Assembly (NCBI GenBank): GCA_965248805.1
Contig: CBDFKJ010000003.1
Location: 1-64,000 of the forward strand
Direction of reading: 5' to 3'
Length of the DNA: 64,000 bases
Source of the DNA: CBDFKJ01 sp965248805
GTDB taxonomy: Bacteria > Pseudomonadota > Alphaproteobacteria > UBA6615
This document shows positions 41,164 to 49,694 of the stretch, piece after piece (the stretch's first letter is position 1; every line of letters starts with the position of its first letter). Under the pieces are notes generated by a model. It worked only from the letters and a program-made list of their open reading frames with translations. It made no database searches and had not been told where the DNA came from. Made by a program: the position numbers and the translations under genes.

Positions 41164-42407
41164 GCCGCGACCCGCTCGGCACCGGCGGCGACCGCATCGA
41201 ACGTCTTGCCGTCGCTGTCGAGGATCGCGCCGTGACCCGTCCAGTCCTTCCAGCGCCGGACGACGACGTCGCAATAGCCGGGATCGAGTTCCACCAGCCG
41301 TGCCGTGCGTCCGGTCTTCTCGGCCGCGATCAGCGTCGAGCCCGAGCCGGCGAAGGGATCGAGCACCACGTCGCGGGGCTTCGATGAGTTGCGGAGCGCG
41401 CGCTCGACCAGCGCCACCGGCTTCATGGTCGGGTGCAGATCGTTGCGCGCCGGCTTGTCGACGAACCAGACGTCGCCCTGATCCCGGGCGCCGCACCAGT
41501 AGTGGTCGGTGCCCTCCTTCCAGCCGTAGAGGATCGGCTCGTACTGGCGCTGGTAGTCGGCGCGGCCCAGCGTGAAGGTGTTCTTGGCCCAGATCACAAA
41601 GGTCGACCAGTGCCCGCCGGCCTCGCGGAACGCGCGCTGCAGCGTCGGCAATTCTGAGGACGACATACAGACATAGGCCGCGCCCTTGGTGACGGTCAGG
41701 ATGTTGACGCAGTCGTCGTACAGAAAGCGCTCGAAGTCGGCGCCGAGATTGTCGTTGCGGATCCGGCGTTTCTTGCCACGCATCCGGTCCTTGGCACTGT
41801 TGCCGTAATCGACGTTGTAGGGCGGATCGGTAAAGCACAGGTCCGCGAGCCCGCCGTCCAGCGCCCGCTCGACGTCGCCGAGCACGGTGGCGTCGCCGCA
41901 GAGCAGCCGGTGGCCGCCCAGCAGCCAGAGATCGCCCGGCCGGGTGATCGGGTTCTCCGGCGTCTCCGGCGCCTCGTCGTCGTCGATATTGCCGGCGGGG
42001 CCGTCTGCCTGCAGCAGCCGGTCGATCTCGTCGAGCTCGAAACCCGTGAGGTCGAGATCGAACTCGGCCTCGCGCAGCTGCTCCAGCTCCACGCGCAGCA
42101 GGTCCTCGTCCCAGCCGGCGTTCTCGGCGATCCGGTTGTCGGCGATGCGGAAGGCCCGGGCCTGCGCCTCGCTCAGATGCTCGAGGCGGATCACCGGCAC
42201 GGTCTCCAGCTCGAGCTGCCGCGCGGCCAGCAGCCGGCCGTGGCCGGCGATCAGCACGCCGCGCTCGTCCACCAGGCAGGGCACGTTGAAGCCGAAGGCG
42301 GCGATCGAGCCCGCGATCTGCGCCACCTGGTCCTCCGAATGCGTGCGCGCATTGGCGGCGTAGGGCAGCAGCCGGTCGAGCGGCCAGTGTTCGATCGTGA
42401 ATTCCAT
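41160..42407 (-). CDS. ParB-domain DNA methyltransferase
   Basis: A 415-residue fusion. Residues 1-105 are a ParB N-terminal domain (LLPYAANARTHSEDQVAQIAGS, LIAGHGRLLAARQL, RIADNRIAENAGW). The methylase follows: motif IV TDPPYNVDYG near 195, and motif I region LDPFAGSGSTLIAAEKTGR near 365, in the beta-class order. This is a standard alphaproteobacterial phage enzyme methylating adenine or cytosine-N4. It overlaps the upstream methylase gene. Confidence 0.9.
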   Translation of the reverse strand: MEFTIEHWPLDRLLPYAANARTHSEDQVAQIAGSIAAFGFNVPCLVDERGVLIAGHGRLLAARQLELETVPVIRLEHLSEAQARAFRIADNRIAENAGWDEDLLRVELEQLREAEFDLDLTGFELDEIDRLLQADGPAGNIDDDEAPETPENPITRPGDLWLLGGHRLLCGDATVLGDVERALDGGLADLCFTDPPYNVDYGNSAKDRMRGKKRRIRNDNLGADFERFLYDDCVNILTVTKGAAYVCMSSSELPTLQRAFREAGGHWSTFVIWAKNTFTLGRADYQRQYEPILYGWKEGTDHYWCGARDQGDVWFVDKPARNDLHPTMKPVALVERALRNSSKPRDVVLDPFAGSGSTLIAAEKTGRTARLVELDPGYCDVVVRRWKDWTGHGAILDSDGKTFDAVAAGAERVAA

Positions 42408-43611
42408 CAGGCGGCCTCGGCAACGATCTCGCCTTCGCGCTCCAGGCGTTTGCGGGCGATGTCGGCGTAGTCCGGGTTGAGCTCGACGAGCACGGCGTTC
42501 CGGCCGAGACGGCGCGCCGCCAACCCGGTGGTGCCGGCGCCGGCGAAGGGATCGAGCACGGTGCCGCCCTCGGGACAGCCCGCCGCGATGCACATCTCGG
42601 CGAGCCTCGGCGCCATGTCGCGAAGTGGGCTTGCGCGAAGGGTTGGGTCGCAATGGTCCAGACGTTCCTCAGGTTGCGCCGTGTCCCGCTCCCGACCGCG
42701 CGCTTGCGGCCGATGCGCGAAGCGGCGCTGGCCTTGGAGAGCGGATCGGCGAGGTCCTTGTGCTTGCCGCCGATGCGGTCCCGGTTCTCGCGCATCTTGC
42801 GCCGGTCCGAGGGACCGCTGGTGCAGGGCTCGCTGGCCGCTGCGCGGTCGTAGTGGTAGCGCGCGCTCCTGGCGAGCAGCAGCACCTCCTCGCAGGCCAT
42901 GCTGGGCCGGTCGCGCACGCTCTCGGGCATCGGGTTGCCGGACCACGGGCCGAAGCTCGCGCCCTTGGCCCAGACGATCCGCGAGCGCACCCACCAGCCG
43001 TCGGCCTGGAGCGCGAGCGCCGCGCGCGAGGGGACCATGATCAGGTCCTTGGGCTTGAGGCCGGGAACGGTGGCGCCGGGCGGCCGGCCGCTCCAGCCGC
43101 CGTCCCCCTCGTAGGCCCGCCGGGGAAAGCGTTCGGAGGCGCGGACGCGCTGCCGGCCTTCCCGCGCACCATAGTTGCCCCACGAACCCGCGTAACAATC
43201 GCCGAGGTTGAACCACACGGTGCCGTCGTTCCGGAGAACCCGGCGCACCTCCCGGAACACCTCGACCAGGTGGGCGACGTAGAGGTCGGGATCGGGCTCG
43301 AGCCCGAGGCAGCCGAGCCAGGCGCCGGCCGCGTGCTTCTGATGGTTGCCGTTGAAGCGGCGCGATGGGGCCCCGTAACAGCGGTCCGTGGTCCGGCTCT
43401 TGCCGGCAACCGTCGTCTCGCGCTCGTCATGCGCCTCCGTCCATGCACCCCACTGGTGGTCGCAGGCCGGATCGCCGCCCCAGACCGAGGGCGGGACGCG
43501 GTAGTCGCGGAGCGAATAGTAGGGCGGGCTCGTGACCGCGCAGTGGACCGAGCCCTCCGCCAGCTCGCGAAGCCGCTCACGGCACTCGCCGATGAGGATG
43601 CGCACACTCAT
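42407..43611 (-). pseudogene. site-specific DNA methyltransferase, one-base frameshift
   Basis: Starts SVRILIGECRERLRELAEGS, then VTSPPYYSLRDYR (motif IV), and reads to TIATQPFAQAHFAT. The rest, APRLAEMCIAAGCPEGGTVLD and PFAGAGTTGLAARRLGRNAVL, is one frame away, so one base is missing near 42616, inside the highly conserved HFATxxP segment. Without the repair the SAM-binding motif is lost. It overlaps the next gene (TGATG). Confidence 0.85.
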
Positions 43612-44459
43612 ATCCCGCACATCCCTTCGCACTCGCCGGCCCAGAGATCGGATTGATCGACCGGACCCCCGGCCGCGAGTTCCTCCAGCGGCCGGCGGTT
43701 CACGTTGACGTAGAGGCTGCCGCTCTTCCTGAGCCCGGCCCGCTCGTGGGCCGGCATGTCGCGGATCAGGCGGTCGATGGCGACGGCCTCGTCCCAGTCC
43801 TCCGGACTGCTTCGCAGGGCCTCCCACTCGGCGGCACTCCGGTAGGGGCAGAAGGTGCAGGCCGAGCGCGGCGGGACCGGGTATCCATGGCTCGTCAGCC
43901 ACGCGATGCAGTCCTGCCGGCTCATCCAGCGCTCGTGCGGCGGCGGCCCGTCCTTCGTCGCGCGGTCGATCAGCGGATGGCGCTTGGCGAGCCAGCGGAC
44001 GTCCGAGGGCTTCACGCGGATCCACTCGTCGGCCGAGATGCCCAGCCACGAGCAGACGAGCGGCACGGCCGAACGGATCGGCTTGTCGGGCGGCCGCCCG
44101 AGCAGCTCCTTGATGCGACGCTGGATCGGCTTGATCTTGTAGTTGGACGTGCACTCGCGACGCAGCATCCCATGCGAGCCGTCGACGTTGACGGTGAAGA
44201 AGGGCGGCGCGAGATAGCCGTTCGCGCGGCCCGCCACGGGCTTCACACCGGCCGCGGTCTTGCGGATGTCGTCGGCGAGGTCGGAGAACCGGACGACCTC
44301 GACCGGGAACGGCAGCACCCCCGGCGATCGCAGCCAGTCCAGATGCTCGTAGACCGCCGTCGGCTCGATCTCGCCGTGGGCCGCCATCAGCGCCATGGTC
44401 GTCGACTGCACGCCGGCGCCGAGCGAGATCACATGCATGATTGGCGGGTGGTGGGTCAT
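43608..44459 (-). CDS. PAPS-reductase/DndC-like PP-loop protein, internally shortened
   Basis: A 283-residue protein. The modified PP-loop SLGAGVQSTTMALMAAHGEI is at residues 12-31. RRECTSNYKIKPI and SACTFCPYRSAAEW supply the Cys pairs that hold an Fe-S cluster in this family, with ECEGMCGI at the end. In relatives I recall, HGEI is followed by about 14 residues including FADTG before AVYEHLDWL; these are absent, an in-frame deletion that may impair it. The role (DNA or tRNA sulphur chemistry versus sulphate use) is undecided; it neighbours DNA methylases. Confidence 0.7.
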   Translation of the reverse strand: MTHHPPIMHVISLGAGVQSTTMALMAAHGEIEPTAVYEHLDWLRSPGVLPFPVEVVRFSDLADDIRKTAAGVKPVAGRANGYLAPPFFTVNVDGSHGMLRRECTSNYKIKPIQRRIKELLGRPPDKPIRSAVPLVCSWLGISADEWIRVKPSDVRWLAKRHPLIDRATKDGPPPHERWMSRQDCIAWLTSHGYPVPPRSACTFCPYRSAAEWEALRSSPEDWDEAVAIDRLIRDMPAHERAGLRKSGSLYVNVNRRPLEELAAGGPVDQSDLWAGECEGMCGI

Positions 44460-44585
44460 GGGTCTCCCATCACGAAAAGGCCGCCCGCGCCCAGGGAGGG
44501 CGGGACGGCCGATGTCGATGTCTCGTTGGTGGGCGGAGCATCCCGCCGGCCGGTGCCGATCGCGCCGGTCCGGCGTCCTCGATGG

Positions 44586-44949
44586 TGGTAACCGGAGGTG
44601 GTAACCAAGGGGTGGTAACCAAGGGCTCTGGTTACCAGGTGGTTACCACCCGGGTTACCACCTCAAGCTGACGCTAGTCTTTGCAATAACGTAGTTTTCC
44701 AGCTCCGACGGGGTGGTAACCGGCAAGCCGTGGTTACCACTTGGGTTACCACCCTGGTTACCACCCCTGCTCTGGCCGTAAGTCATTGACAATGCGTGGT
44801 TATTTTGTCCGGCTGGAGCACTGGCCGGCAGCCGGTGGTAACCTCGGTTACCACCCAGGTTACCACCCCGATCCGTCTCTAACTCTTTGTAACGGCGTGG
44901 TTTTCTCCGCCGGGCGCAGGTGGTAACCGGCGGTAACCCAGTGGTAACC
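44586..44949. repeat. 16 copies of the heptamer GGTAACC/GGTTACC in four clusters
   Basis: Forward copies start at 44586, 44599, 44613, 44715, 44837, 44922, 44932, 44943. Inverted copies start at 44629, 44640, 44652, 44732, 44744, 44756, 44846, 44858. Most are extended to GTGGTAACC. The clusters (6, 4, 3, 3 copies) are separated by three similar spacers of 57-75 bp sharing TTG and GTGGTT(T/A)T words, so the array is built from a larger unit of roughly 100 bp. Within clusters 1-3, forward copies precede inverted ones. No protein gene is supported across 44460-45362. Confidence 0.9.
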
Positions 44950-45362
44950 CAGTTTTTGCCCCTGTCGCTGGCGCGATTTCGCGCTGAGCCCGCCTGCTTG
45001 CGTTTGTCGCCAGGAAGGACCCGCAAAATCAATTGGTTAGGCATGCCAGCGGTCCCATCTCGGGACCATCACGCCGCCTCACGCGGCGGCGTAGAGCCAA
45101 GCCTTGAGACTTCGCGGCAACCAGCAGTGGGGCCCAGCCCATCAGAATTGCAACGAACAGTGGGGCGCGCGTCTCGCCGGCATATGAGGGTGCTCTACTA
45201 GGGGCGCGTCCAGAAGCGCTGGCAGGCCATCGAGCAGAACTTATTTCGCAGGCGCGCGCCGGACACTGAGGCGTAAGCGCGCCGGGATATAAACCTGGAA
45301 CCGACGGCTCGGATCGGCCAATCTGTCGGCACTGAGAGCACGCCGGCGAGGTTAGTTATAGA

Positions 45363-46325
45363 GTGGAAGCCGTTCAGGCGCACTGCCCGCTTTGCGACGG
45401 CGTCGGCATCTTTGCGCGCGCGCTCGACGCCAGCGACATTCGTCAGCAACTGGGAGAAGTCTTCGGCTTAGCGCCGCCGGATCAAATCGGAATCGCCGAT
45501 TACGCGATGCACACCTGCGCGAACTGCACGCTCGTATTCGCGTCCCCCATGCGGGCCGGCGACAGCGAGTTCTACGCCTGGATTAGCGGATTTACCCGCT
45601 ACAATGCGACCCACCGCTGGGAGTGGCGCACGATCAAAGACATCGTGGCTCGCGAGACTCGCTCCGTACGGCTGCTCGAGATCGGATGCGGCGACGGCGC
45701 GTTCCTGCACTCGATCGCCGATCTGGAGCACGTCCGCGCCATGGGCATCGATCGAAGCGCGACCTCGGTGGCCGCGGCGCGGAAGCGCGGAATTGTTGCG
45801 CACGAAGTCGACCTCGAGTCAGTGGGCGACAACGACGACGACATCGCGAGCTTCGACGTCATTGTCGCCACCCACTTGCTCGAACACATCGAACAGCCGC
45901 TTGACTTTGTGATCCGTTGCGCCCGACGCCTCAACCCGGGCGGCTGCCTCCTTGTCAGCACGCCTTACTCGCCCATGTCGCGCGAGCTGCTGAGAAACGA
46001 CATCATGAACTTGCCGCCACATCACCTGACGCGATGGAACGAGAAGTCCTGGCGCGCGTTGGCCGCGTTGGCGGGACTGCAGATCGAGTTGATCGTTCCC
46101 CGCGCGAAGCCGGCGCTGATGCGCGCCGTGCGCCAGACCTGCATTAAGGTCACCGGTATGGATCGGCGTTTCCCGATCCCGGAGCGAATCGCCATCCTCG
46201 CCGCCAACGCGCCGACCTTCGTGAGGATTCTTGGCCGCGCCCTTCACCGTGAGCGGCTCGACGGACGCACTGCGCCCGACAAGATTCTGGCGCGCCTAAC
46301 CAAGCACTCGGTCAGCCCGGTGTGA
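45363..46325 (+). CDS. class I SAM methyltransferase with N-terminal zinc knuckles
   Basis: A 320-residue protein (GTG start at 45363). CPLCDGVG (8-15) and CANCTLVF (about 52-59) form a zinc-finger pair, as in methyltransferases of polysaccharide and lipid biosynthesis clusters. The SAM motif is VRLLEIGCGDGAFLHSI; VIVATHLLEHIEQPLDFV is the post-II region. It is probably a small-molecule or glycan methylase. It is not phage-like, and its neighbour is a wrecked SGNH hydrolase of similar cell-surface flavour. Confidence 0.8.
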   Translation: MEAVQAHCPLCDGVGIFARALDASDIRQQLGEVFGLAPPDQIGIADYAMHTCANCTLVFASPMRAGDSEFYAWISGFTRYNATHRWEWRTIKDIVARETRSVRLLEIGCGDGAFLHSIADLEHVRAMGIDRSATSVAAARKRGIVAHEVDLESVGDNDDDIASFDVIVATHLLEHIEQPLDFVIRCARRLNPGGCLLVSTPYSPMSRELLRNDIMNLPPHHLTRWNEKSWRALAALAGLQIELIVPRAKPALMRAVRQTCIKVTGMDRRFPIPERIAILAANAPTFVRILGRALHRERLDGRTAPDKILARLTKHSVSPV

Positions 46326-46857
46326 TCGACGGCGGGCTGATCGTCTCGCATACGCCGCCGGCCAGGAGCGAAGCGACAACGCGATGTCCGTCCTGGTTGT
46401 AGTGGCCGTCGCCGAGCACTCCATCGGGAAAGCCATGATAGTGAACGCCGCTGCGATCCACCGCAGCCTGCATGTCTTCGGCAATCGAAAACACGCTCAG
46501 TCCGCGGTCGCCGCCGAACGCGGTCAAACGATCATTCGGATAGAACAGGGTATCGATGTCGAGACGGGCCATGTACGCATCGCGCGCGGAGCGATCCGGG
46601 CACACCTGGACGGGAATGGAAAGGATGCCTCCCGCAAAGGTTGCGCCGTCCTCCTCTGTCGCGTCGCGCATCGCGACCAGCAGGGCCTCTGTGGCAGCTC
46701 ACGCGTCCTGCCACGCAGTGTCGGGTGGCGGTCGCATGACGTCGGCGGCGGGATGACCGGCGATGAACGACGGCTGCGCCCCACCACGATCAGTTTTGCG
46801 TCCGTATTTGAGCCGCCCGATGGCGTCGCGCGTGAATTGTGGAAGGTAGGAGCCGTT
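46312..46857 (-). pseudogene. SGNH-type hydrolase C-terminal part, nonsense codon, 5' end cut by IS630
   Basis: In one continuous frame: GSYLPQFTRDAIGRLKYGR, then PPDTAWQDA, a TGA at 46699-46701, then AATEALLVAMRDATEEDGA, DIDTLFYPNDRLTAFGGD, and the catalytic block DGHYNQDGHRVVASLL (Asp/His). The TGA probably replaces TGG (Trp). The 5' part is replaced by the IS630 fragment at 46858. Hydrolases of this type modify alginate or other surface sugars. Confidence 0.65.
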
Positions 46858-47181
46858 GATCAAAGCGTTGGTCGAGCGCCTGGATCTGCGATTTCTCATC
46901 AACCGACAGCACCACGGCATGAGCCGGCGGATCGACATACAAGCCGACGATATCTGTGAGCTTCTCGGCGAAGACGGGATCATCGGAGAGCTTGAAGTGT
47001 CGCCAGCGGTGCGGGCTGAGGCCATGGGCCTTCCAGATCGCCTGGACCGTCGACGCCGCGACGCCGGCAATCTTCGCCATTGCGCGCATCGTCCAGTGGG
47101 TCGCCTCGTGCGGCGGCGCTTGCTGGGTCAGGCGGACGATCTCGGCGACGTGCTCCGGGGGGGGGCCGATCAATCCACTAG
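46858..47181 (-). mobile_element. divergent IS630 fragment
   Basis: Its outer end CTAG (47178-47181) and inverted repeat CTAGTGGATTGATCGG are the same as in copy 3, which starts 10 bp away in the opposite direction. Inside, the transposase segment (EHVAEIVRLTQQAPPHEATHW to SVDEKSQIQAL) is only about 85% alike, so it is another isoform. Its N-terminal region is deleted, and it ends abruptly after IQALDQR. Confidence 0.8.
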
Positions 47182-47191
47182 TACATCGGAA

Positions 47192-48332
47192 CTAGTGGAT
47201 TGATCGGAATGAAAGAGTCCGAATTGGGATTCCGTATTTTGCTGTGGTATGCGAATCTGGCGCATGCGCAGTGGAGTCTCCTTCACCCTATCCGCCGGCG
47301 ACCGTCAGCGATTGCGCGCGGTCGTCGCGGATCCCAAGAGCCCGCAGAAACACGTCTGGCGGGCACATTATTGTCCTTCTCAGCGGCGAGGGTCTGGGCA
47401 CCTCGGCGATCATGACCGAGACCGGCAAGTCCAAGACCTGCGTGTGGCGCTGGCAAGAGCGGTTCGTGCACGAGGGTGTCGGCGGCCTGCTTCGCGACAA
47501 GTCCCGTCCGCCCGGCAAGGCGCCGGTCCCGCTCGATCGTGTCGCCGAGATCGTGCGCCTGACGCAGCAACCGCCGCCGTTTGAGGCGACCCACTGGACG
47601 TTGCGCGCGATGGCCAGGGCGGCCGGTATTGCCGCCTCGACGGTGCAGGCGATCTGGAAGGCTCACGGTCTCAGCCCGCACCGCTGGCGCAACTTCAAGC
47701 TGTCGACCGACCCTGCCTTCGCCGAGAAACTCACCGATATCGTCGGCCTGTATGTCGACCCGCCGGCCCATGCGGTGGTGTTGTCGATCGATGAGAAGTC
47801 ACAGATCCAGGCGCTCGACCGCCGGTCTGCCGATGAAGAAGGGACGCGCCGGCACCATGACTACAAACGGCACGGCACGACCACGCTGTTTGCGGCGCTC
47901 AACGTTCTGGACGGAACGGTGATCGGCCAGAACATGCAGCGCCACCGCCATCAGGAGTTCATCCGCTTCCTCAACCGCATCGAGCGCACGGTGCCGGCGG
48001 ACAAGGCCATCCACGCGATCGTCGACAACTACGCGGCGCACAACAAGGACAAGGTCCGCGCCTGGCTCGCCCGCCATCCGCGCTGGACTTTCCACTTCAC
48101 ACCGACCTCCTGCTCGTGGCTCAATGCCGTCGAGGGCTTCTTCGCAAAACTCACCCGGCGGCGGCTCAAGCACGGCGTCTTCCATTCCGTCGTCGATCTC
48201 CAGGCCGCAATCAACCGCTTCGTCCGCGAATACAATGCGGCCAACCCACAGCCATTCATATGGAAAGCCGACCCCGACGACATCATCGCAGCCCGAAACC
48301 GAGGGTTCCAAACGTTGGAATCAATCCACTAG
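47192..48332 (+). mobile_element. IS630-family element, copy 3 (fullest copy)
   Basis: 1141 bp between CTAG boxes at 47192-47195 and 48329-48332, with terminal repeats CTAGTGGATTGAT on both ends. It retains the 257 bp missing from copies 1 and 2 (47255-47511). Confidence 0.9.
47244..48332 (+). CDS. IS630 transposase, frame change near the N-terminus
   Basis: A 362-residue frame. From residue 42 on, it is a full IS630 protein: IIVLLSGEGLGTSAIMTETGK, TCVWRWQERFVHEG (helix-turn-helix), then the DDE core as in copy 2 with all three acidic residues. The first 41 residues are out of frame. The natural start (VSFTLSAGDRQRLRAVVADP, SPQKHVWRA) lies in the 47249 frame. Either programmed frameshifting near 47363 or a small deletion explains this. 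Confidence 0.75.
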   Translation: MVCESGACAVESPSPYPPATVSDCARSSRIPRARRNTSGGHIIVLLSGEGLGTSAIMTETGKSKTCVWRWQERFVHEGVGGLLRDKSRPPGKAPVPLDRVAEIVRLTQQPPPFEATHWTLRAMARAAGIAASTVQAIWKAHGLSPHRWRNFKLSTDPAFAEKLTDIVGLYVDPPAHAVVLSIDEKSQIQALDRRSADEEGTRRHHDYKRHGTTTLFAALNVLDGTVIGQNMQRHRHQEFIRFLNRIERTVPADKAIHAIVDNYAAHNKDKVRAWLARHPRWTFHFTPTSCSWLNAVEGFFAKLTRRRLKHGVFHSVVDLQAAINRFVREYNAANPQPFIWKADPDDIIAARNRGFQTLESIH

Positions 48333-48426
48333 CAGGCGAGCGGGTGGTTCGCAACGGGATATTCCCGATCCCGGACCACTTCGTCGCGCTCCAGGCGGGC
48401 GCTACAAGCGACCGGTATCTCCGGTA

Positions 48427-48765
48427 TCAGCCGCCCAGGGACGAGAGAGCTTCTGCTCGGGAAGGGTGAATGGGCAGGATCTTGTCAAAACCGCTTATCT
48501 CGAAGACCTCGCGGATCGGGTCCGAAAGCGAGCAAAGCAACAGCTTGGCGTCACGGCTGTGGAGGGACTTCGCCGCCAACAGGACGGCGCGAAGGCCAGC
48601 GCTGCTGATATATACCAGCTTCCCAAAGTCCATGATCACGGCGCGGTCGCTTTCCTCGATCGCAGTTCTGATAGCCTCCTCGAAGTGGCCGACATTGGAG
48701 CCGTCGATGCGCCCACCCACGTCGGCAGACAGAACATCGTCATGCCGTTCAGTCGCAACGTCCAT
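48427..48765 (-). CDS. STAS-domain anti-sigma factor antagonist
   Basis: A 112-residue protein with the STAS fold: VLSADVGGRIDGSNVGHFEEAI, RAVIMDFGKLVYISSAGLRAVL (the phosphorylated Ser is probably Ser55), and FEISGFDKILPIHPSRAEAL. Length and pattern fit stand-alone SpoIIAA-type proteins that switch partners with an anti-sigma kinase. No kinase or sigma gene is nearby, so it is isolated by the IS insertions. Confidence 0.85.
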   Translation of the reverse strand: MDVATERHDDVLSADVGGRIDGSNVGHFEEAIRTAIEESDRAVIMDFGKLVYISSAGLRAVLLAAKSLHSRDAKLLLCSLSDPIREVFEISGFDKILPIHPSRAEALSSLGG

Positions 48766-48839
48766 CGTCTTCGTCTCCTGGGTTCGCTTCCCTCTAATTT
48801 CATCCCACGTCCGTCTGGTGGCCGGCCACAGACGATACC

Positions 48840-49440
48840 GCCGCGCTTAGGCAGGCTGTTCGGCCCCAAGTCATCGGCGTCTGGCACGACCGCGAATTCC
48901 AAAGCGGCCTCTATGCCCAACTCAGCCACATCCTGGCCCAACCGCTCGAAAATCAGCGTGGCGCGGCCGCCAATCGTCCACTTCGTGACCGACTACGTCA
49001 ACCATGAGGCACCGAATACCACAGCGCCTGATGGCTACGATTCTGACGATTTGTACCAGCAGATCTCCACCGTCTGCAATACAAAACGCTAGAGTCCCCC
49101 AGACGCCAGCGAACAGATGGGCCAGGATTGCGCCAACGAAATCGTCGATCTCGAAGCGCTCCAGGAGATTCAGACCGGCGACGCATATGGCGCCGCCGAC
49201 CGCGCCGATGACAACAGCCCAACAGTGATCGACGATGTCCGGCCCCACCGTGATCGCCACCAGTTCGGCGATAGCGCCGCTCAGGTTCACAAGCAGATCG
49301 ACGCGCCCTATGATAGGCTGCGACAAGCACATCGCGGCCATCACGCCCGCGGCCGCGGCGAGGTTCGTGTTGGCCAGGATATTGCTGATCGCCGCCGCCC
49401 GGCGAGCGTCGACTGCGAGCTGCCGTTGAAACCGAATCAG
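48840..49440 (-). pseudogene. amt: ammonium transporter (amt) remnant
   Basis: Several frames together give the last third of an Amt protein: ISNILANTNLAAAAGVMAAM, GAIAELVAITVGPDIVDHCWA, VVIGAVGGAICVAGLNLLERFEIDD, GAILAHLFAGVWGTLAFCIAD, and an ending like GxDVAELGIEAALEFA. Frameshifts occur after residue RIVAI and before the last block. The 5' side is joined directly to an IS6 transposase fragment at 49437, so an IS6-mediated deletion probably removed the first two thirds. Confidence 0.7.
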
Positions 49441-49592
49441 CTGAGCCAGCGAATGAAGCGCACCGTCTCATGGCAGATGTCGATACCGCGCTCGAACAGC
49501 AGATCTTCGACCTGCCTCAGCGACAAGGGGTAGCCGACATACATCATCACCGCGAGGCATATTACCTCGGGTGAACTGTTGAAATAACGGAG
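49437..49592 (-). mobile_element. IS6-family transposase, N-terminal fragment
   Basis: The frame reads RYFNSSPEVICLAVMMYVGY, then PLSLRQVEDLLFERGIDICHE and TVRF, the canonical start of IS6/IS26-type transposases. It ends at a TGA where amt sequence takes over. The element's left end is not identifiable. Confidence 0.75.
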
Positions 49593-49694
49593 CTATAGCT
49601 GAATCTTGGTGATGGCCTGAGTTGCAGGCGGCGTATTCTGGCGATTGTTGAAGTCGCCGATTTCCGCGAAGGAAGGATACGCCAAGATGCGGTT

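Noticed and set aside
40936..44154. A single 1072-codon minus-strand protein.
   Set aside because: It fuses parts of four genes in different frames; start/stop overlaps and family boundaries show separate genes with one frameshift near 42616.
44586..44949. CRISPR array.
   Set aside because: Repeats are 7-9 bp and occur in both orientations in clusters, spacers are similar to one another, and there are no cas genes.
44655..45044. A 129-codon minus-strand frame rich in Gly-Gly-Asn repeats across the GGTAACC array.
   Set aside because: The repeats in the protein are a by-product of the DNA heptamers; no start signal or domain is seen.
11179..46701. Reassignment of TGA to Trp, suggested by in-frame TGA codons in terL and the SGNH gene.
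   Set aside because: TGA is the normal stop in most genes here, including many tight ATGA overlaps, so a recoded TGA would destroy the operon structure. Point mutations in decaying genes are sufficient.
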